In this document: one piece after another, positions 8,281 through 17,288 of the stretch
How positions within the stretch are numbered: the stretch's first letter is position 1
How the letters are laid out: the number at the start of each line of letters is the position of its first letter
Source of the DNA: Larkinella sp. C7
Lineage (GTDB): Bacteria > Bacteroidota > Bacteroidia > Cytophagales > Spirosomataceae
DNA length: 64,000 bases
Direction of reading: 5' to 3'
Assembly: GCF_006149005.1 (NCBI RefSeq)
Contig: NZ_VBSL01000007.1
Location: 186,001 to 250,000, forward strand
Notes under the pieces: generated by a model
What the model saw: the letters and a program-made list of their open reading frames with translations, nothing else
Database searches by the model: none
Told to the model about the DNA's origin: nothing
Made by a program: the position numbers and the translations under genes

Positions 8281-9693
8281 CTACAATTCCACCGACTCAT
8301 ACAGCGCTGGAATGTAGACATTCTGGAAACCGGCACTCTGGAGTTTCTGCCGGAAAACCACCTGCCGGTCGTATTCGCCGTGGACCAGAAACACCTGTTT
8401 TACCTGCCCCGCATCCTGACACGACAGAAATTCGAGCATCTCCCGGTAATCGCCGTGGGCACTGAACGAGTCCATCACCTCCACGTCGGCTTTTACCAGA
8501 AACGTTTCGCCAAAGATTTTTACCTGCGAATCGCCCCGCTTCAAGGCCCCTCCCAGCGTTTCCGGGCCGCAATAGCCCACAATCAGAATCGTGCAGCGTG
8601 AATCTTCGATGTTGTTTTTGATGTGGTGTTTGATGCGTCCGGCTTCAGCCATGCCCGACGCCGAGATGATGATGCAGGGTTCGTCGCGGTCGTTGATGGC
8701 CTTTGATTCTTCCACATCCGACACATAATGCAGGTTCGGGAAGGCAAAAGCATCGCCGTCTTTTTCGATGTAGGCCAGAATCTCCGGGTTGAAACATTCC
8801 TCGTGGGCTTTCATCAAATGCGTGGCTTTCACGGCCATCGGACTGTCGATGTACACCGGCAGACGCGGCAGTTCGCCCCGGTTTTCGAGCTGGTCGAGCG
8901 CATACACCAGCTCCTGCGTCCGGTCGACGGCAAAAGCCGGGATGATGAGCTTGCCCCGGCGCACCACGCAGGTTTCGTGCACAATCCGGAGCAAATGCGC
9001 ACTCATATCGACTTCCGGCTCGTGAAGTTTGTCGCCGTAAGTCGATTCGCAAAGAATGTAATCCGCCTGCGGAAAGGGTTCCGGCATTTTCAGTATCTTG
9101 TCGTGCGGCCGGCCAATGTCGCCACTGAAAAACAGGCGTTTTTCCACCGGATCGCCGTTGGGAGCGGTTTCGTGGACGGTCAGGCTAATGGCCGCGCTGC
9201 CCAGCAGGTGGGCGGTATCGGTAAAGACTACGCTGACTTCGTCGCGGCTGAGCCAGAACGTTTCGCCATATTCGACCGGTTTCAACAGTTCCAGGGCGCG
9301 TTCTACATCGGCGGTTTCGTACAACAGTTCGAGCAAGGCGCGGTCCTGCTTTTTCCGGCGTTTGTTGATCCGCTCCAGGTCCTTTTCCTGAATGTGTGCA
9401 CTGTCGAGCAGCATAAGCTGGCAGAGATCGGCGGTGGCGGGTGTGCAGTAAATCGGGCCGGTGAAACCCTGACGAACCAGCCGTGGAATCAATCCGCAAT
9501 GATCGATGTGGGCGTGCGACAGAAGGAGGTAATCGACGTCGGAGGCTTTAAACCGGAAATCCTGATTGAGATCGTCGGTATTGATGCCCTGGAACAAACC
9601 GCAGTCGAGCAAAATGCGTGTTCCGCGTTGGGTCGTAATCAGGTGTTTACTGCCGGTAACGGTGCGGGCGGCACCAAAAAATTGAATTTTCAT
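8281..9693 (-). CDS. Beta-CASP metallo-beta-lactamase-fold RNA hydrolase
   Basis: 470 aa from the ATG at 9693, chosen because MKIQFFGAARTVTGSKH is the conserved family N-terminus; an open extension to 9972 overlaps the divergent pbpC and is not credible. The zinc motif is H60-x-H62-x-D64-H65 (LLLSHAHIDHCGLIP), followed by later metal ligands in DTAHLLGSAA and FSGDIG. The beta-CASP part has YGDKLHEP, IPAFAVDRTQELVYAL, IIISASGMAEAGRIKHH and the C-terminal DSFSAHGDY. Family members are RNA endo/exonucleases of the CPSF-73 or RNase J type. It is divergently transcribed from pbpC. Confidence 0.9.
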   Translation of the reverse strand: MKIQFFGAARTVTGSKHLITTQRGTRILLDCGLFQGINTDDLNQDFRFKASDVDYLLLSHAHIDHCGLIPRLVRQGFTGPIYCTPATADLCQLMLLDSAHIQEKDLERINKRRKKQDRALLELLYETADVERALELLKPVEYGETFWLSRDEVSVVFTDTAHLLGSAAISLTVHETAPNGDPVEKRLFFSGDIGRPHDKILKMPEPFPQADYILCESTYGDKLHEPEVDMSAHLLRIVHETCVVRRGKLIIPAFAVDRTQELVYALDQLENRGELPRLPVYIDSPMAVKATHLMKAHEECFNPEILAYIEKDGDAFAFPNLHYVSDVEESKAINDRDEPCIIISASGMAEAGRIKHHIKNNIEDSRCTILIVGYCGPETLGGALKRGDSQVKIFGETFLVKADVEVMDSFSAHGDYREMLEFLSCQDAGQVKQVFLVHGEYDRQVVFRQKLQSAGFQNVYIPALYESVEL

Positions 9694-9704
9694 CTGAAAA
9701 TGGG

Positions 9705-9728
9705 TGAAAGAGTGAAAGAATGAAAGTG
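9705..9728 (-). repeat. Three-copy 8-bp word array upstream of the beta-CASP gene
   Basis: TGAAAG occurs at 9705, 9713 and 9721, an exact 8-base period (TGAAAGAG, TGAAAGAA, TGAAAGTG), ending 12 bases upstream of the gene start. It resembles a single arm of the word-based inverted repeats found elsewhere in the window. No matching second arm is present. Confidence 0.5.
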
Positions 9729-9842
9729 CGAAACCGGAACTATGGCGTAGAGGATAACGGCTTTCATTGCCTGGATTGCTTGCTGAACGGATAGCGGTTT
9801 TATAGAACTGATTTTTAAGGTGCCGGGTTAAGGGTTTGCATA

Positions 9843-12188
9843 TTGGAAAAATTACTTCATATCGCCAAAAAATTCTGGAAACGACGCGGGGTAAAAGCCC
9901 TGATTGCGTTCGTCGGGCTGTTGCTGGGGTTGAATCTGCTTTTCCCGCTAAGAGTCCGTCCGCGGTATTCAACGGTTATTACAGCCGCCGACGGCACCAT
10001 TCTTAACGCGTTTTTGAGTGACGACGACAAATGGCGTTTGGTGACGGAACTGAACGAAATCACGCCGGTGTTGCGAAAAACGATTTTACACAAGGAAGAC
10101 CGGTTCTTTTATTATCACCCCGGTTTTAACCCCTTATCGATGGCGCGGGCGGCTGTTCGCAACCTGACAACGGGCCGCCGAACCTCGGGGGCTTCCACGA
10201 TCACCATGCAGGTGGTCCGGCTGCTGGAACCCCGAAAACGGACGTACGCCAGCAAAATCGTCGAAGTATTCCGGGCCATTCAACTGGAGTTTTTTTATTC
10301 CAAAGACGAGATTCTGCAGCTGTATCTGAACCTGATTCCGTATGGCGGGAACGTGGAAGGTATCAAATCGGCGTCGATGCTGTACCTCGGAAAACCGCCC
10401 CAATTGCTGAGTCTGGCCGAAATCACGACGCTCACGATCATCCCGAACCGCCCTTCGACCCTGCGGCTGGGAATCAATAACAAGCTGATTGTGCAGGAAC
10501 GAAACCGCTGGCTGAACCGCTTCCGACAAACCGGGCTGTTCACGTCCGACGCCATCGTCGACGCCCTGGCCGAACCGCTGGAAGCACACCGGCGGGCCTT
10601 ACCGAAACGGGCACCTCATCTGGCGTTGCGGCTGAAAAAAAGCCAGCCCGATCAGCCAATCATTCACACGTTGCTGCGGCCCAACCGACAGGCGCAGGCG
10701 GAGCAACTCGTCGCCAATTACGTCGGGCGGGTGCGTTCGATGAACATTCACAACGCAGCGGTTCTGGTGGTTAATAACGAGACGATGGCGGTGGAAGCCT
10801 ACGTTGGTTCGGCGGATTTTGCGAATGGCTACGACGGCGGGCAGGTAGACGGTGTCCGGGCGGTGCGGTCGCCGGGCAGCACCTTGAAACCGTTGTTGTA
10901 CGCCGTGGCGTTCGACAAAGGACTGATGACGCCGAAAACCGTCCTGAATGATGTGCCGACGAGCTTTTCCGGCTACGAACCCGAGAACTATGACCGGCAA
11001 TTCTACGGCCCGATCACGGTGGAATCTGCGCTGGCCAACTCGCTGAACGTTCCGGCGGTGAAAACGATGCAACAGCTTGGCACACCGACGTTTATCAATT
11101 ATTTGAAAAAAGCTGGTTTTGAGACCATCAAAAAACAGTCGAAAGGGCTGGGTTTGTCGGTCATTCTGGGCGGTTGTGGTGTCACGCTGGAAGAACTGAC
11201 GAGGCTCTTTGCGGCTTTTGCCAACGGTGGTCAGATGAGCAACCTCAACTTTATGGCTCCCCATGCGAATGAAAATCCCGCGAAAAAAAGCCGCCTGATT
11301 TCGGAGGATGCCGCTTTTTTGATTACCAATACGCTTACCCAAATCACCCGCCCGGATTTGCCGAATAACTTTGATAACAGTTATCATTTGCCACGCATCG
11401 CCTGGAAAACCGGTACGTCCTACGGTCGGCGGGATGCCTGGAGCATTGGCTACAACAAGCGGTATACGGTGGGCGTTTGGGTCGGTAATTTTTCGGGCGA
11501 GGGCGTACCGGAACTAAGCGGAGCAAACATTGCCACCCCATTGTTATTCAGTATTTTCAACGCCATCGACTACAACTCGACCAGCGGCTGGTTCCGAATG
11601 CCGAAAAGTCTGTCGATGCGGCAAGTCTGCGCCGAAACCGGCGACGTGCCGGGTGAATTCTGTGCGCATAAAATCGTTGATTACGCCATCATGGGCGTTT
11701 CGCCCTACCACCGCTGCCAACACCAGAAAACCGTCTGGACCAACCCGGCCGGAACGCTGTCGTACTGTGCCCATTGTTTACCCGAACAGGCCGGTTCGGA
11801 AACCGATCCTGCCGTTCAACGGTTTTACCCGAATCTCGCGCCGGAACTGATTGCTTTTTACGAAAGCCGCCGGATTCCGTACCTGAAAATACCGCCCCAT
11901 AATCCGGCCTGCACGCGGGTGTTTGCCCAACAGGGGCCGCAGATTGTGAGCCCGAACGACGGCAGCGAATATTTTATCAATCCGCACCAGCCGCAACAAT
12001 TGCAACTGAGTTGTCAGGCCGACAATGAAGTGAAGCTGGTCTACTGGTATCTGAACGATAAACTTTACCGAAAAGCCGCCCCAACGGAGGGCGTTTTCTT
12101 CAGTCCGCAACCCGGTTCGCTCAAAATTTCCTGTGCCGACGACAAGGGGCGAAATACCGACATCCGGATTTCGATCAAAGCCGAATGA
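9843..12188 (+). CDS. pbpC: Penicillin-binding protein 1C (bifunctional peptidoglycan glycosyltransferase/transpeptidase)
   Basis: 781 aa, starting at a TTG; no earlier usable start lies in frame and the N-terminus reads as cytosolic tail plus membrane anchor (residues 19-36). The GT51 domain has the catalytic HKEDRFFYYHPGF, RRTSGASTITMQ and the donor-site region QLYLNLIPYGGN. The transpeptidase carries S346-T-L-K349 (SPGSTLKP), S400-L-N402 and K522-T-G-T. The C-terminal domain (about 690-781) is the PBP1C-specific BiPBP_C sheet. It polymerises and cross-links peptidoglycan outside the inner membrane. An alpha-2-macroglobulin partner often found beside pbpC is not in this window. Confidence 0.95.
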   Translation: MEKLLHIAKKFWKRRGVKALIAFVGLLLGLNLLFPLRVRPRYSTVITAADGTILNAFLSDDDKWRLVTELNEITPVLRKTILHKEDRFFYYHPGFNPLSMARAAVRNLTTGRRTSGASTITMQVVRLLEPRKRTYASKIVEVFRAIQLEFFYSKDEILQLYLNLIPYGGNVEGIKSASMLYLGKPPQLLSLAEITTLTIIPNRPSTLRLGINNKLIVQERNRWLNRFRQTGLFTSDAIVDALAEPLEAHRRALPKRAPHLALRLKKSQPDQPIIHTLLRPNRQAQAEQLVANYVGRVRSMNIHNAAVLVVNNETMAVEAYVGSADFANGYDGGQVDGVRAVRSPGSTLKPLLYAVAFDKGLMTPKTVLNDVPTSFSGYEPENYDRQFYGPITVESALANSLNVPAVKTMQQLGTPTFINYLKKAGFETIKKQSKGLGLSVILGGCGVTLEELTRLFAAFANGGQMSNLNFMAPHANENPAKKSRLISEDAAFLITNTLTQITRPDLPNNFDNSYHLPRIAWKTGTSYGRRDAWSIGYNKRYTVGVWVGNFSGEGVPELSGANIATPLLFSIFNAIDYNSTSGWFRMPKSLSMRQVCAETGDVPGEFCAHKIVDYAIMGVSPYHRCQHQKTVWTNPAGTLSYCAHCLPEQAGSETDPAVQRFYPNLAPELIAFYESRRIPYLKIPPHNPACTRVFAQQGPQIVSPNDGSEYFINPHQPQQLQLSCQADNEVKLVYWYLNDKLYRKAAPTEGVFFSPQPGSLKISCADDKGRNTDIRISIKAE

Positions 12189-12261
12189 GTTGTCTGGTTA
12201 ATTTTACGGAACCGCCTTTCAAAACAGCTATACTTCATTAGATTTGTGCAACTTATGATGG

Positions 12262-12305
12262 GAGGTGTGACAAGGGACTTGGATCTTGTCACACCTCTGA
12301 TTTCT
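12262..12305 (+). terminator. Intrinsic terminator after pbpC
   Basis: A 13-bp perfect stem (GAGGTGTGACAAG, 12262-12274, with 12285-12297) closes a 10-nt loop and is followed by TGATTTCTTT. It lies 73 bases after the pbpC stop. Confidence 0.75.
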
Positions 12306-12341
12306 TTACTCTGGTAGTATTTCTCCTAAAACCATTCTGGC

Positions 12342-13502
12342 ATGAATTCCAACCGTCGTGATTTTTTACAAAAACTTTCGAAAGGCATTGGCGCTTCGGC
12401 GCTCGCTTCGCCCTTAGCCGGTTATGCGGCTTCGCTGAATCAGCAGGATGAATTTTCCCGCATCAACACGCTCGTTTCGCATCTGGGCGAACCGCTGCGG
12501 CAAGGCCGTAAATTGGGTATGGCGCTGGTCGGCCTGGGAGGGTACGCCAAGAATCAACTGGCTCCGGCTCTGCAACAAACGCAGCACGTTCGGCTGGCCG
12601 GTATTGTGACTGGAACGCCTACCAAAGCAGAAGAATGGATGGCTAAGTACAACATTCCGAAAGCGAATGTGTACGACTACAAAACGTTTGACCGCATCAT
12701 CGACAACAAGGATATTGATGTGGTTTACGTCGTTTTGCCGAATTCAATGCACGCGGAATACGTGATTCGGGCGGCCAAAGCCGGCAAGCATGTGATTTGC
12801 GAAAAACCGATGGCGATCACGGTGAAGGATTGTCAGGATATGATCGATGCCTGTAAGAAGGCCAACGTGCAACTGGCCATTGGCTACCGGCTCCACTATG
12901 AACCTTTCACGCAGGAGATGATGCGACTGGGCCGGGAGAAAGTATTCGGCAACCTGAAATTTCTGGAAGCCAGCGACGGTTTCAAGGCCGGTGATCCAAA
13001 CCAGTGGCGGCTTAAAAAAGCGATGGCGGGTGGTGGCCCGATGATGGACGTGGGCATCTACGCCATTCAGGGCGTGCGGCTGGTAACGGGTTTGGAGCCG
13101 ATTTCGGTGACCGCCCAGTTTGCGCCCAAAACCGATCCCCAAAAATTCAAGGATGTGGAAGAAACGATGTACTGGCAGTTCGAATTTCCGAACGGAATTA
13201 CTTCAACGTCGACTACCAGTTACGCTGCGGGCGTCGAGCGGTTGTACGCGTCGGCCGAAAATGGCTGGTTCGAGTTGCGCCCCGCCTTTGGGTACGGTCC
13301 GCTGAAAGGGATGACCAGCAAAGGTCCGATCGATAAACCGGTGGTCAATCACCAGGCCATGCATATGGACGGTATTTGCAAGGATCTGATCGACGGCAAA
13401 CAACTGCCGAAGCACATCACGGGTGAAGAGGGAATGCAGGACGTGAAAATTATCCAGGCAACGTACCAGGCTGCCGAAACCGGGCGGAAAATCAAAATTT
13501 AA
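12342..13502 (+). CDS. Tat-exported Gfo/Idh/MocA oxidoreductase (glucose-fructose oxidoreductase-like)
   Basis: 386 aa. A twin-arginine signal SNRRDFLQKLSKGIG is followed by a proline/alanine-containing linker and a Rossmann fold (MALVGLGGYAKNQLAP). EKPMAITVKD carries the family lysine, and the C-terminal sheet domain has GGGPMMDVGIYAIQGVR, a segment typical of glucose-fructose oxidoreductase-like enzymes. It probably oxidises a sugar or glycoside in the periplasm with retained NADP(H). It has no close operon partner; the ThuA-like gene converges on it across a word-based inverted repeat. Confidence 0.92.
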   Translation: MNSNRRDFLQKLSKGIGASALASPLAGYAASLNQQDEFSRINTLVSHLGEPLRQGRKLGMALVGLGGYAKNQLAPALQQTQHVRLAGIVTGTPTKAEEWMAKYNIPKANVYDYKTFDRIIDNKDIDVVYVVLPNSMHAEYVIRAAKAGKHVICEKPMAITVKDCQDMIDACKKANVQLAIGYRLHYEPFTQEMMRLGREKVFGNLKFLEASDGFKAGDPNQWRLKKAMAGGGPMMDVGIYAIQGVRLVTGLEPISVTAQFAPKTDPQKFKDVEETMYWQFEFPNGITSTSTTSYAAGVERLYASAENGWFELRPAFGYGPLKGMTSKGPIDKPVVNHQAMHMDGICKDLIDGKQLPKHITGEEGMQDVKIIQATYQAAETGRKIKI

Positions 13503-13510
13503 GGATTTAT

Positions 13511-13592
13511 TTTGCGGAGTTGAGCGGAGAACATCAGAGGGACGCAGAGAAAACTCTGATAAACTCTGATTTCCTCCGCTTAACTCTGCGAA
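13511..13592. repeat. Long imperfect inverted repeat between convergent genes (CTCTG-word family)
   Basis: Arm 13511-13529 pairs with 13574-13592 over 19 positions: 16 standard pairs, two G-U pairs and one mismatch. A second stem inside pairs ATCAGAG (13533-13539) with CTCTGAT (13564-13570). The whole is made of variants of GCGGAG, TCAGAG and AACTCTG. The right end (AACTCTGCGAAATAACTC) matches the right end of the repeat after rnpA. Position between two convergent stops suits a bidirectional terminator. Confidence 0.8.
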
Positions 13593-13602
13593 ATAACTCT
13601 TT

Positions 13603-14331
13603 TTACTTCTTCTTCCCCATCGCGTACTTAATCCCCCCCAGGATGTGCGTCAGGAATTGGGTGTCGCTGTAGGATTCGTCTGTGTGGCCCCCGCCGGTGT
13701 AGAACGACCGGCCGCCGTCGAATTCGCGGTACCAGATAAACGGGTGATTATCACCATTTTTGCCGCCTTCGTAGGTTTTCTCATCCAGTTTTCCCAGAAT
13801 TTTCAGGCCCGGCACAATGCTTTTGTAGTTATACCACTCGTCGTAGCGTTTCCAGCGGTCGGGCAGGGCTTTGGTCGAAAGGTGTTTTTTGTCCACAATC
13901 TCAATTTCGGCGTTCTGCTGCTTCGGGTGGCTCAGGAAATACGCCCCCACCAGTTGGTTGTACCACGGCCATTCGTATTCGGTGTCGGCTGCCGCGTGAA
14001 TTCCGACAAAACCGCCCCCTTTTTTGATATACTGTTCAAAAGCCGCCTGTTGTTCAGCGTTCAGAATATCGCCGGTTGTGCTCAGAAAAACGACGGCCTT
14101 GTATTTTTTCAGGTTTTCGGGTGTAAAAAGAGCCGCGTTTTCGGTCGTATCGACGCTGAAACCGTTTTCCTGCCCCAGCTTCACAATACTCATTTTACCC
14201 ACTTCGATGGACTTGTGCCGGAAGCCTGCGGTCTTCGAAAAAACCAGAATCGCATCTTTGGCGTTTGTGGTCGTAGTGGCCAGACCGGTCAATACGCACA
14301 GAATGCTGAGGAACTTTACAATCGTTTTCAT
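13603..14331 (-). CDS. Secreted ThuA-domain protein (trehalose-utilisation-like, class I amidotransferase fold)
   Basis: 242 aa with a Sec signal peptide (about 1-24, ending TNA). The ThuA fold is evident from LVFSKTAGFRHKSIEVG, YKAVVFLSTTGDILN, GGGFVGIHAAADTEYEWPWY, HPFIWYREFDGGRSFYTGGGHTDESY and a final HILGGIKYAMG. ThuA domains occur with sugar dehydrogenases and keto-sugar pathways in Bacteroidota; the reaction is unsettled. A near-consensus -7 box TACTTTTG sits at 14363-14356 on this strand, but no -33 partner was found. Confidence 0.9.
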   Translation of the reverse strand: MKTIVKFLSILCVLTGLATTTTNAKDAILVFSKTAGFRHKSIEVGKMSIVKLGQENGFSVDTTENAALFTPENLKKYKAVVFLSTTGDILNAEQQAAFEQYIKKGGGFVGIHAAADTEYEWPWYNQLVGAYFLSHPKQQNAEIEIVDKKHLSTKALPDRWKRYDEWYNYKSIVPGLKILGKLDEKTYEGGKNGDNHPFIWYREFDGGRSFYTGGGHTDESYSDTQFLTHILGGIKYAMGKKK

Positions 14332-14414
14332 TACACAAGGTTAAATATGCAGTATCAAAAGTATCGGTTTTGTTGTACTTTACTGTTCATGTTTCATCAA
14401 TTTCTTCCTGAGTT

Positions 14415-14867
14415 ATGAAAGTACGGCCTGCGGTGCTCCTGATCGAGAATAATCATTTACTGCTGATGCATTACCGGTATGGTGACACGGACGTGTATGC
14501 CCTGCCCGGCGGCAATCCCGACCAGGGCGAAACCCTGGATCTGACGGTGATGCGCGAGTTGCAGGAAGAATTGGGCATCGATGTTGAAGTCGGGCCGATC
14601 GCGTTTATCGGAGAAGTGATTTTGCCCCCGACCAACGGTTCGGAAACCAAAGAAGATGTGTTGCACGTGGTATTTGTCAGTCAGTTGATTGGCGGTATTC
14701 CCCGCATCAACCCGGAAGAAACCACGGCACTGGCCGTTAGCTGGAAGCCGATTCATGAATTGGACGACCTGAATCTGTATCCGAATGTCGGACGGCAGAT
14801 TCAGCGCTGGCTGACGTCACAGACTAATCTGGAATACATCGGGAAAATCGATCAGGCATTTTTTTGA
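14415..14867 (+). CDS. Nudix hydrolase
   Basis: 150 aa. The Nudix box is complete: G-x5-E-x7-REL-x-EE-x-G in the segment beginning GGNPDQGETLD and ending QEELGI (about residues 33-56). Such enzymes hydrolyse nucleoside diphosphates linked to another group; the substrate cannot be read from the sequence. The gene overlaps the convergent symporter gene by 16 bases at their 3' ends, so the two transcripts are antisense to each other there. Confidence 0.9.
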   Translation: MKVRPAVLLIENNHLLLMHYRYGDTDVYALPGGNPDQGETLDLTVMRELQEELGIDVEVGPIAFIGEVILPPTNGSETKEDVLHVVFVSQLIGGIPRINPEETTALAVSWKPIHELDDLNLYPNVGRQIQRWLTSQTNLEYIGKIDQAFF

Positions 14868-16252
14868 ACGGGTGGATGGTTTTGGAGGTTGTTGGGGATC
14901 AGCGCACCCAGAGCCATGCCTGTGATACTGGCCAGCAAACCATAAACAAGGGGCGGATATTCCGTTTCAATGGCCAGACAGGTTAACCAGACAACAAGTC
15001 CGCTGATCATCGACAACAGACAACCCAGCGTATTGGCCGGTTTCCAGTATAACCCGGCTGTGAGCGGTACGAATAACGATACCAGACTAAACGCCGACGA
15101 CTCGCCGACCAGTTCGAAAATGTTGACGTCGCGGGCTGCGGTCATCCAGACGCAAATCAGGGTGATTACCGCCACCGCCAGCCGGATGGTACGCAGCAGC
15201 GTTTTGTCACTGATGTCGGGCTTGAAAAACCGGTAGATGTTCTCGCCAAAAACCGTTGCCGGTGCCAGAATCGCGCCACTCGATACGCTGAGAATCGCTG
15301 ATAGTAAGGCACCGAAAAAGAGAATTTGCAACGGCATACTGGCTTGCCGCAACACCATGTTCGGAATCAGCATCTGGTTGTCCTGGTTCAAATCCGGGTA
15401 CAGCTGCTTGCCCACCAGCCCAATAAACAGGGGCAGCATGGCAATGGTGATGTATAGAAGCGACGCCAGATAGGAAGCCCGGACGGTGGTCCGCTCGTTT
15501 TTGGCCGACATCACGCGTTGAAAAACGTCCTGTTGCGGAATGGAACCCAGGCCGATGGTGATCCAGGCGGCCACCCACCCGACGCCGTCTTTGAACGTCG
15601 GTTGTGGCAGGAAATGGAAAAAACCGGGCTTGGTTTTCTGAATGATGCTGGCTATCCCGTCGGTCTGTTTATACAGAATAACGGCAATGATAATCAACGC
15701 AATGACGATGATGATGTTGTGGAGAAAGTCGGTGATGGAAAGCGACCACATGCCGCCCATCATCGTGTAAATCATGACGATGGTTGCGCTGGACGCAATG
15801 CACCAGAAAATGGGTACGCCCGTGACCAGATTAAGGACAATCCCGATGGCGATGAACTGGGCGGAAATCCAGCTAAAATACGACGGAATGACCAGAGCCG
15901 CCGACAGAAACTCCGCCGAACGGCCAAAGCGAATGCTGAAATAATCCGAAAACGTGGTGATTCCCAGCCGATAGAGCGGTCGGGCGTAGAACGCTCCGAC
16001 CAGAAACAGGCACAAGGCCGACCCGAACGGTTCTTCGATAACGGCCAGAAAACCGCCGTCGACAAACATCGCCGGCGCGCCCATGATCGTTTCCGAGCCA
16101 AACCAGGTTGCAAACGTGGCCGAAGCCGCCAGCGCCAGCGGGAGCCGCCGACCGGCCAGCACAAAATCCTGACTGCTGGTTACTTTTCGGGCCGCCCAGG
16201 CACCGATGGCGAGGTTGGAAAGGAGGTAGAGGGCAATAAAGGTGAGGAGCAT
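14852..16252 (-). CDS. Sodium/solute symporter (SSS family)
   Basis: 466 aa from the ATG at 16252 (MLLTFIALYLLSNLAIG), chosen because the longer frame to 16321 would run through the upstream terminator. About 12-13 hydrophobic segments; SSS hallmarks include ATFATWFGSETIMGAPA in the first helices and the region SIPQQDVFQRVMSAKNE. It imports a small solute with Na+. The miox gene lies directly upstream on the same strand but a strong terminator separates them, so a role in inositol uptake is a reasonable but unproven inference. Confidence 0.9.
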   Translation of the reverse strand: MLLTFIALYLLSNLAIGAWAARKVTSSQDFVLAGRRLPLALAASATFATWFGSETIMGAPAMFVDGGFLAVIEEPFGSALCLFLVGAFYARPLYRLGITTFSDYFSIRFGRSAEFLSAALVIPSYFSWISAQFIAIGIVLNLVTGVPIFWCIASSATIVMIYTMMGGMWSLSITDFLHNIIIVIALIIIAVILYKQTDGIASIIQKTKPGFFHFLPQPTFKDGVGWVAAWITIGLGSIPQQDVFQRVMSAKNERTTVRASYLASLLYITIAMLPLFIGLVGKQLYPDLNQDNQMLIPNMVLRQASMPLQILFFGALLSAILSVSSGAILAPATVFGENIYRFFKPDISDKTLLRTIRLAVAVITLICVWMTAARDVNIFELVGESSAFSLVSLFVPLTAGLYWKPANTLGCLLSMISGLVVWLTCLAIETEYPPLVYGLLASITGMALGALIPNNLQNHPPVQKNA

Positions 16253-16285
16253 CCGGTGAATAGGCTTGTCGTCACCAAAATAAAC

Positions 16286-16317
16286 AAAAAAACCGATGTC
16301 GGAAACATCGGTTTTTT
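16286..16317 (-). terminator. Intrinsic terminator after the inositol oxygenase gene
   Basis: A 13-bp stem (AAAAAACCGATGT paired with ACATCGGTTTTTT) with a 5-nt loop lies between the miox stop (16335) and the symporter start (16252). It is symmetrical, with A and T tracts on either side. Confidence 0.85.
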
Positions 16318-16334
16318 GCAAACTGCAGTCAGGG

Positions 16335-17198
16335 TTACAACCGGATCGTCGCAGGCAGATACTTCGCGATCAGGTCTTCGTAATACGGTTTCAATTCCGA
16401 AACGACCGGTGTTACCGGGCTTTTCGAATACAAATCGTACGGGTTGAATTTATCGACCCATTTGAACATCGCCCGGTCGTGATCGTCCATCAGGTGATCA
16501 TACGCTTTTTCGCGGTGTTGCGCGTAGAACGAGTGATACCGGATCATGTACAGGGCCGGTTCGGGCAGGTGATCTTTCGTAATGTGGTACAAATATTCGT
16601 CGTGTCCCCACGACATCGTGACGTTGTTCAACCCGCAATTCGGCTCGTAAACACCGTATTTGGTGTTGAAATCCTTGTTATACGTATCCGGATTGGCCGC
16701 AAAATACTCGGGATAAACGATTTTGTCGGAATGCGCGCAACCCACCGGGAACGTGTCGCCGACAACCGCCCATTGCGGCTCACCAAACAGACAGAGTACT
16801 TTGCCCATGTCGTGCAGAAAACCGGTCAGCACAAACCAGTCGGGGTGACCATCGGCGCGGATGGCTTCGGCAGTTTGCAGCAAATGTTGTAACTGGTCGA
16901 GTTCAATATCCGGATCGGAATCATCGACGAGGGTGTTGAGAAACTCCATCGCGCCCCAAACCGGGATTTCTTTTTTGTCGAATTTTAGAAATTCAGCCCG
17001 TTTTTCCTGCACAAAATCGTACGTCTGGTAGGTGTGATTCAGGCGGTAAAACTCCCGGACGGTATCGCGGGCTGGGTCGTCATAATTGCGGTATTCTTCC
17101 TTGGCCTTGTGTTCCGGTTCGGGGTAGCGGATCAGCAGATCATCTTCCCATTGTTCCAGGCTGGAGAGGGGGTTGCGTTCGGTGTCGGTGAATGCCAT
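16335..17198 (-). CDS. myo-Inositol oxygenase
   Basis: 287 aa, almost the same length as the mammalian enzyme (about 285). All ligands of the di-iron centre are visible by motif: H118 (GHPDW), H129-D130 (FLHDMGKV), H199 (WGHDEYLYH), H222 (RYHSFYA) and D255 (NPYDLYSKS); the substrate lysine K133 follows the HD motif. The enzyme cleaves myo-inositol with O2 to D-glucuronate in the cytosol. It has its own promoter (17233-17262) and terminator. MIOX is best known from eukaryotes and occurs in scattered bacteria including Bacteroidota, so horizontal acquisition in the lineage is possible. No uronate pathway genes are nearby. Confidence 0.96.
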   Translation of the reverse strand: MAFTDTERNPLSSLEQWEDDLLIRYPEPEHKAKEEYRNYDDPARDTVREFYRLNHTYQTYDFVQEKRAEFLKFDKKEIPVWGAMEFLNTLVDDSDPDIELDQLQHLLQTAEAIRADGHPDWFVLTGFLHDMGKVLCLFGEPQWAVVGDTFPVGCAHSDKIVYPEYFAANPDTYNKDFNTKYGVYEPNCGLNNVTMSWGHDEYLYHITKDHLPEPALYMIRYHSFYAQHREKAYDHLMDDHDRAMFKWVDKFNPYDLYSKSPVTPVVSELKPYYEDLIAKYLPATIRL

Positions 17199-17232
17199 AG
17201 TGAGGTAGCTGTTAATAAGCCAATTAATGGTG

Positions 17233-17262
17233 TAAAGATAATCATTCCCCCAACTATTTCAA
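17233..17262 (-). promoter_or_regulatory. Probable promoter of the inositol oxygenase gene
   Basis: On the minus strand TTG (17262-17260) and TATCTTTA (17240-17233) are 19 bases apart. The -7 box differs from TAnnTTTG only in the last base. The start codon is 35 bases downstream. Confidence 0.45.
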
Positions 17263-17288
17263 GTCTATCGCTTACCCGAAATAGCCAG

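Noticed and set aside
8728-9723. 331-codon open frame antisense to the beta-CASP hydrolase
   Set aside because: Opposite a gene with complete zinc motifs; no plausible domain.
9694-9972. N-terminal extension of the beta-CASP hydrolase to 9972
   Set aside because: It would overlap the start of the divergent pbpC and run through the TGAAAG repeat. The ATG at 9693 matches the family N-terminus.
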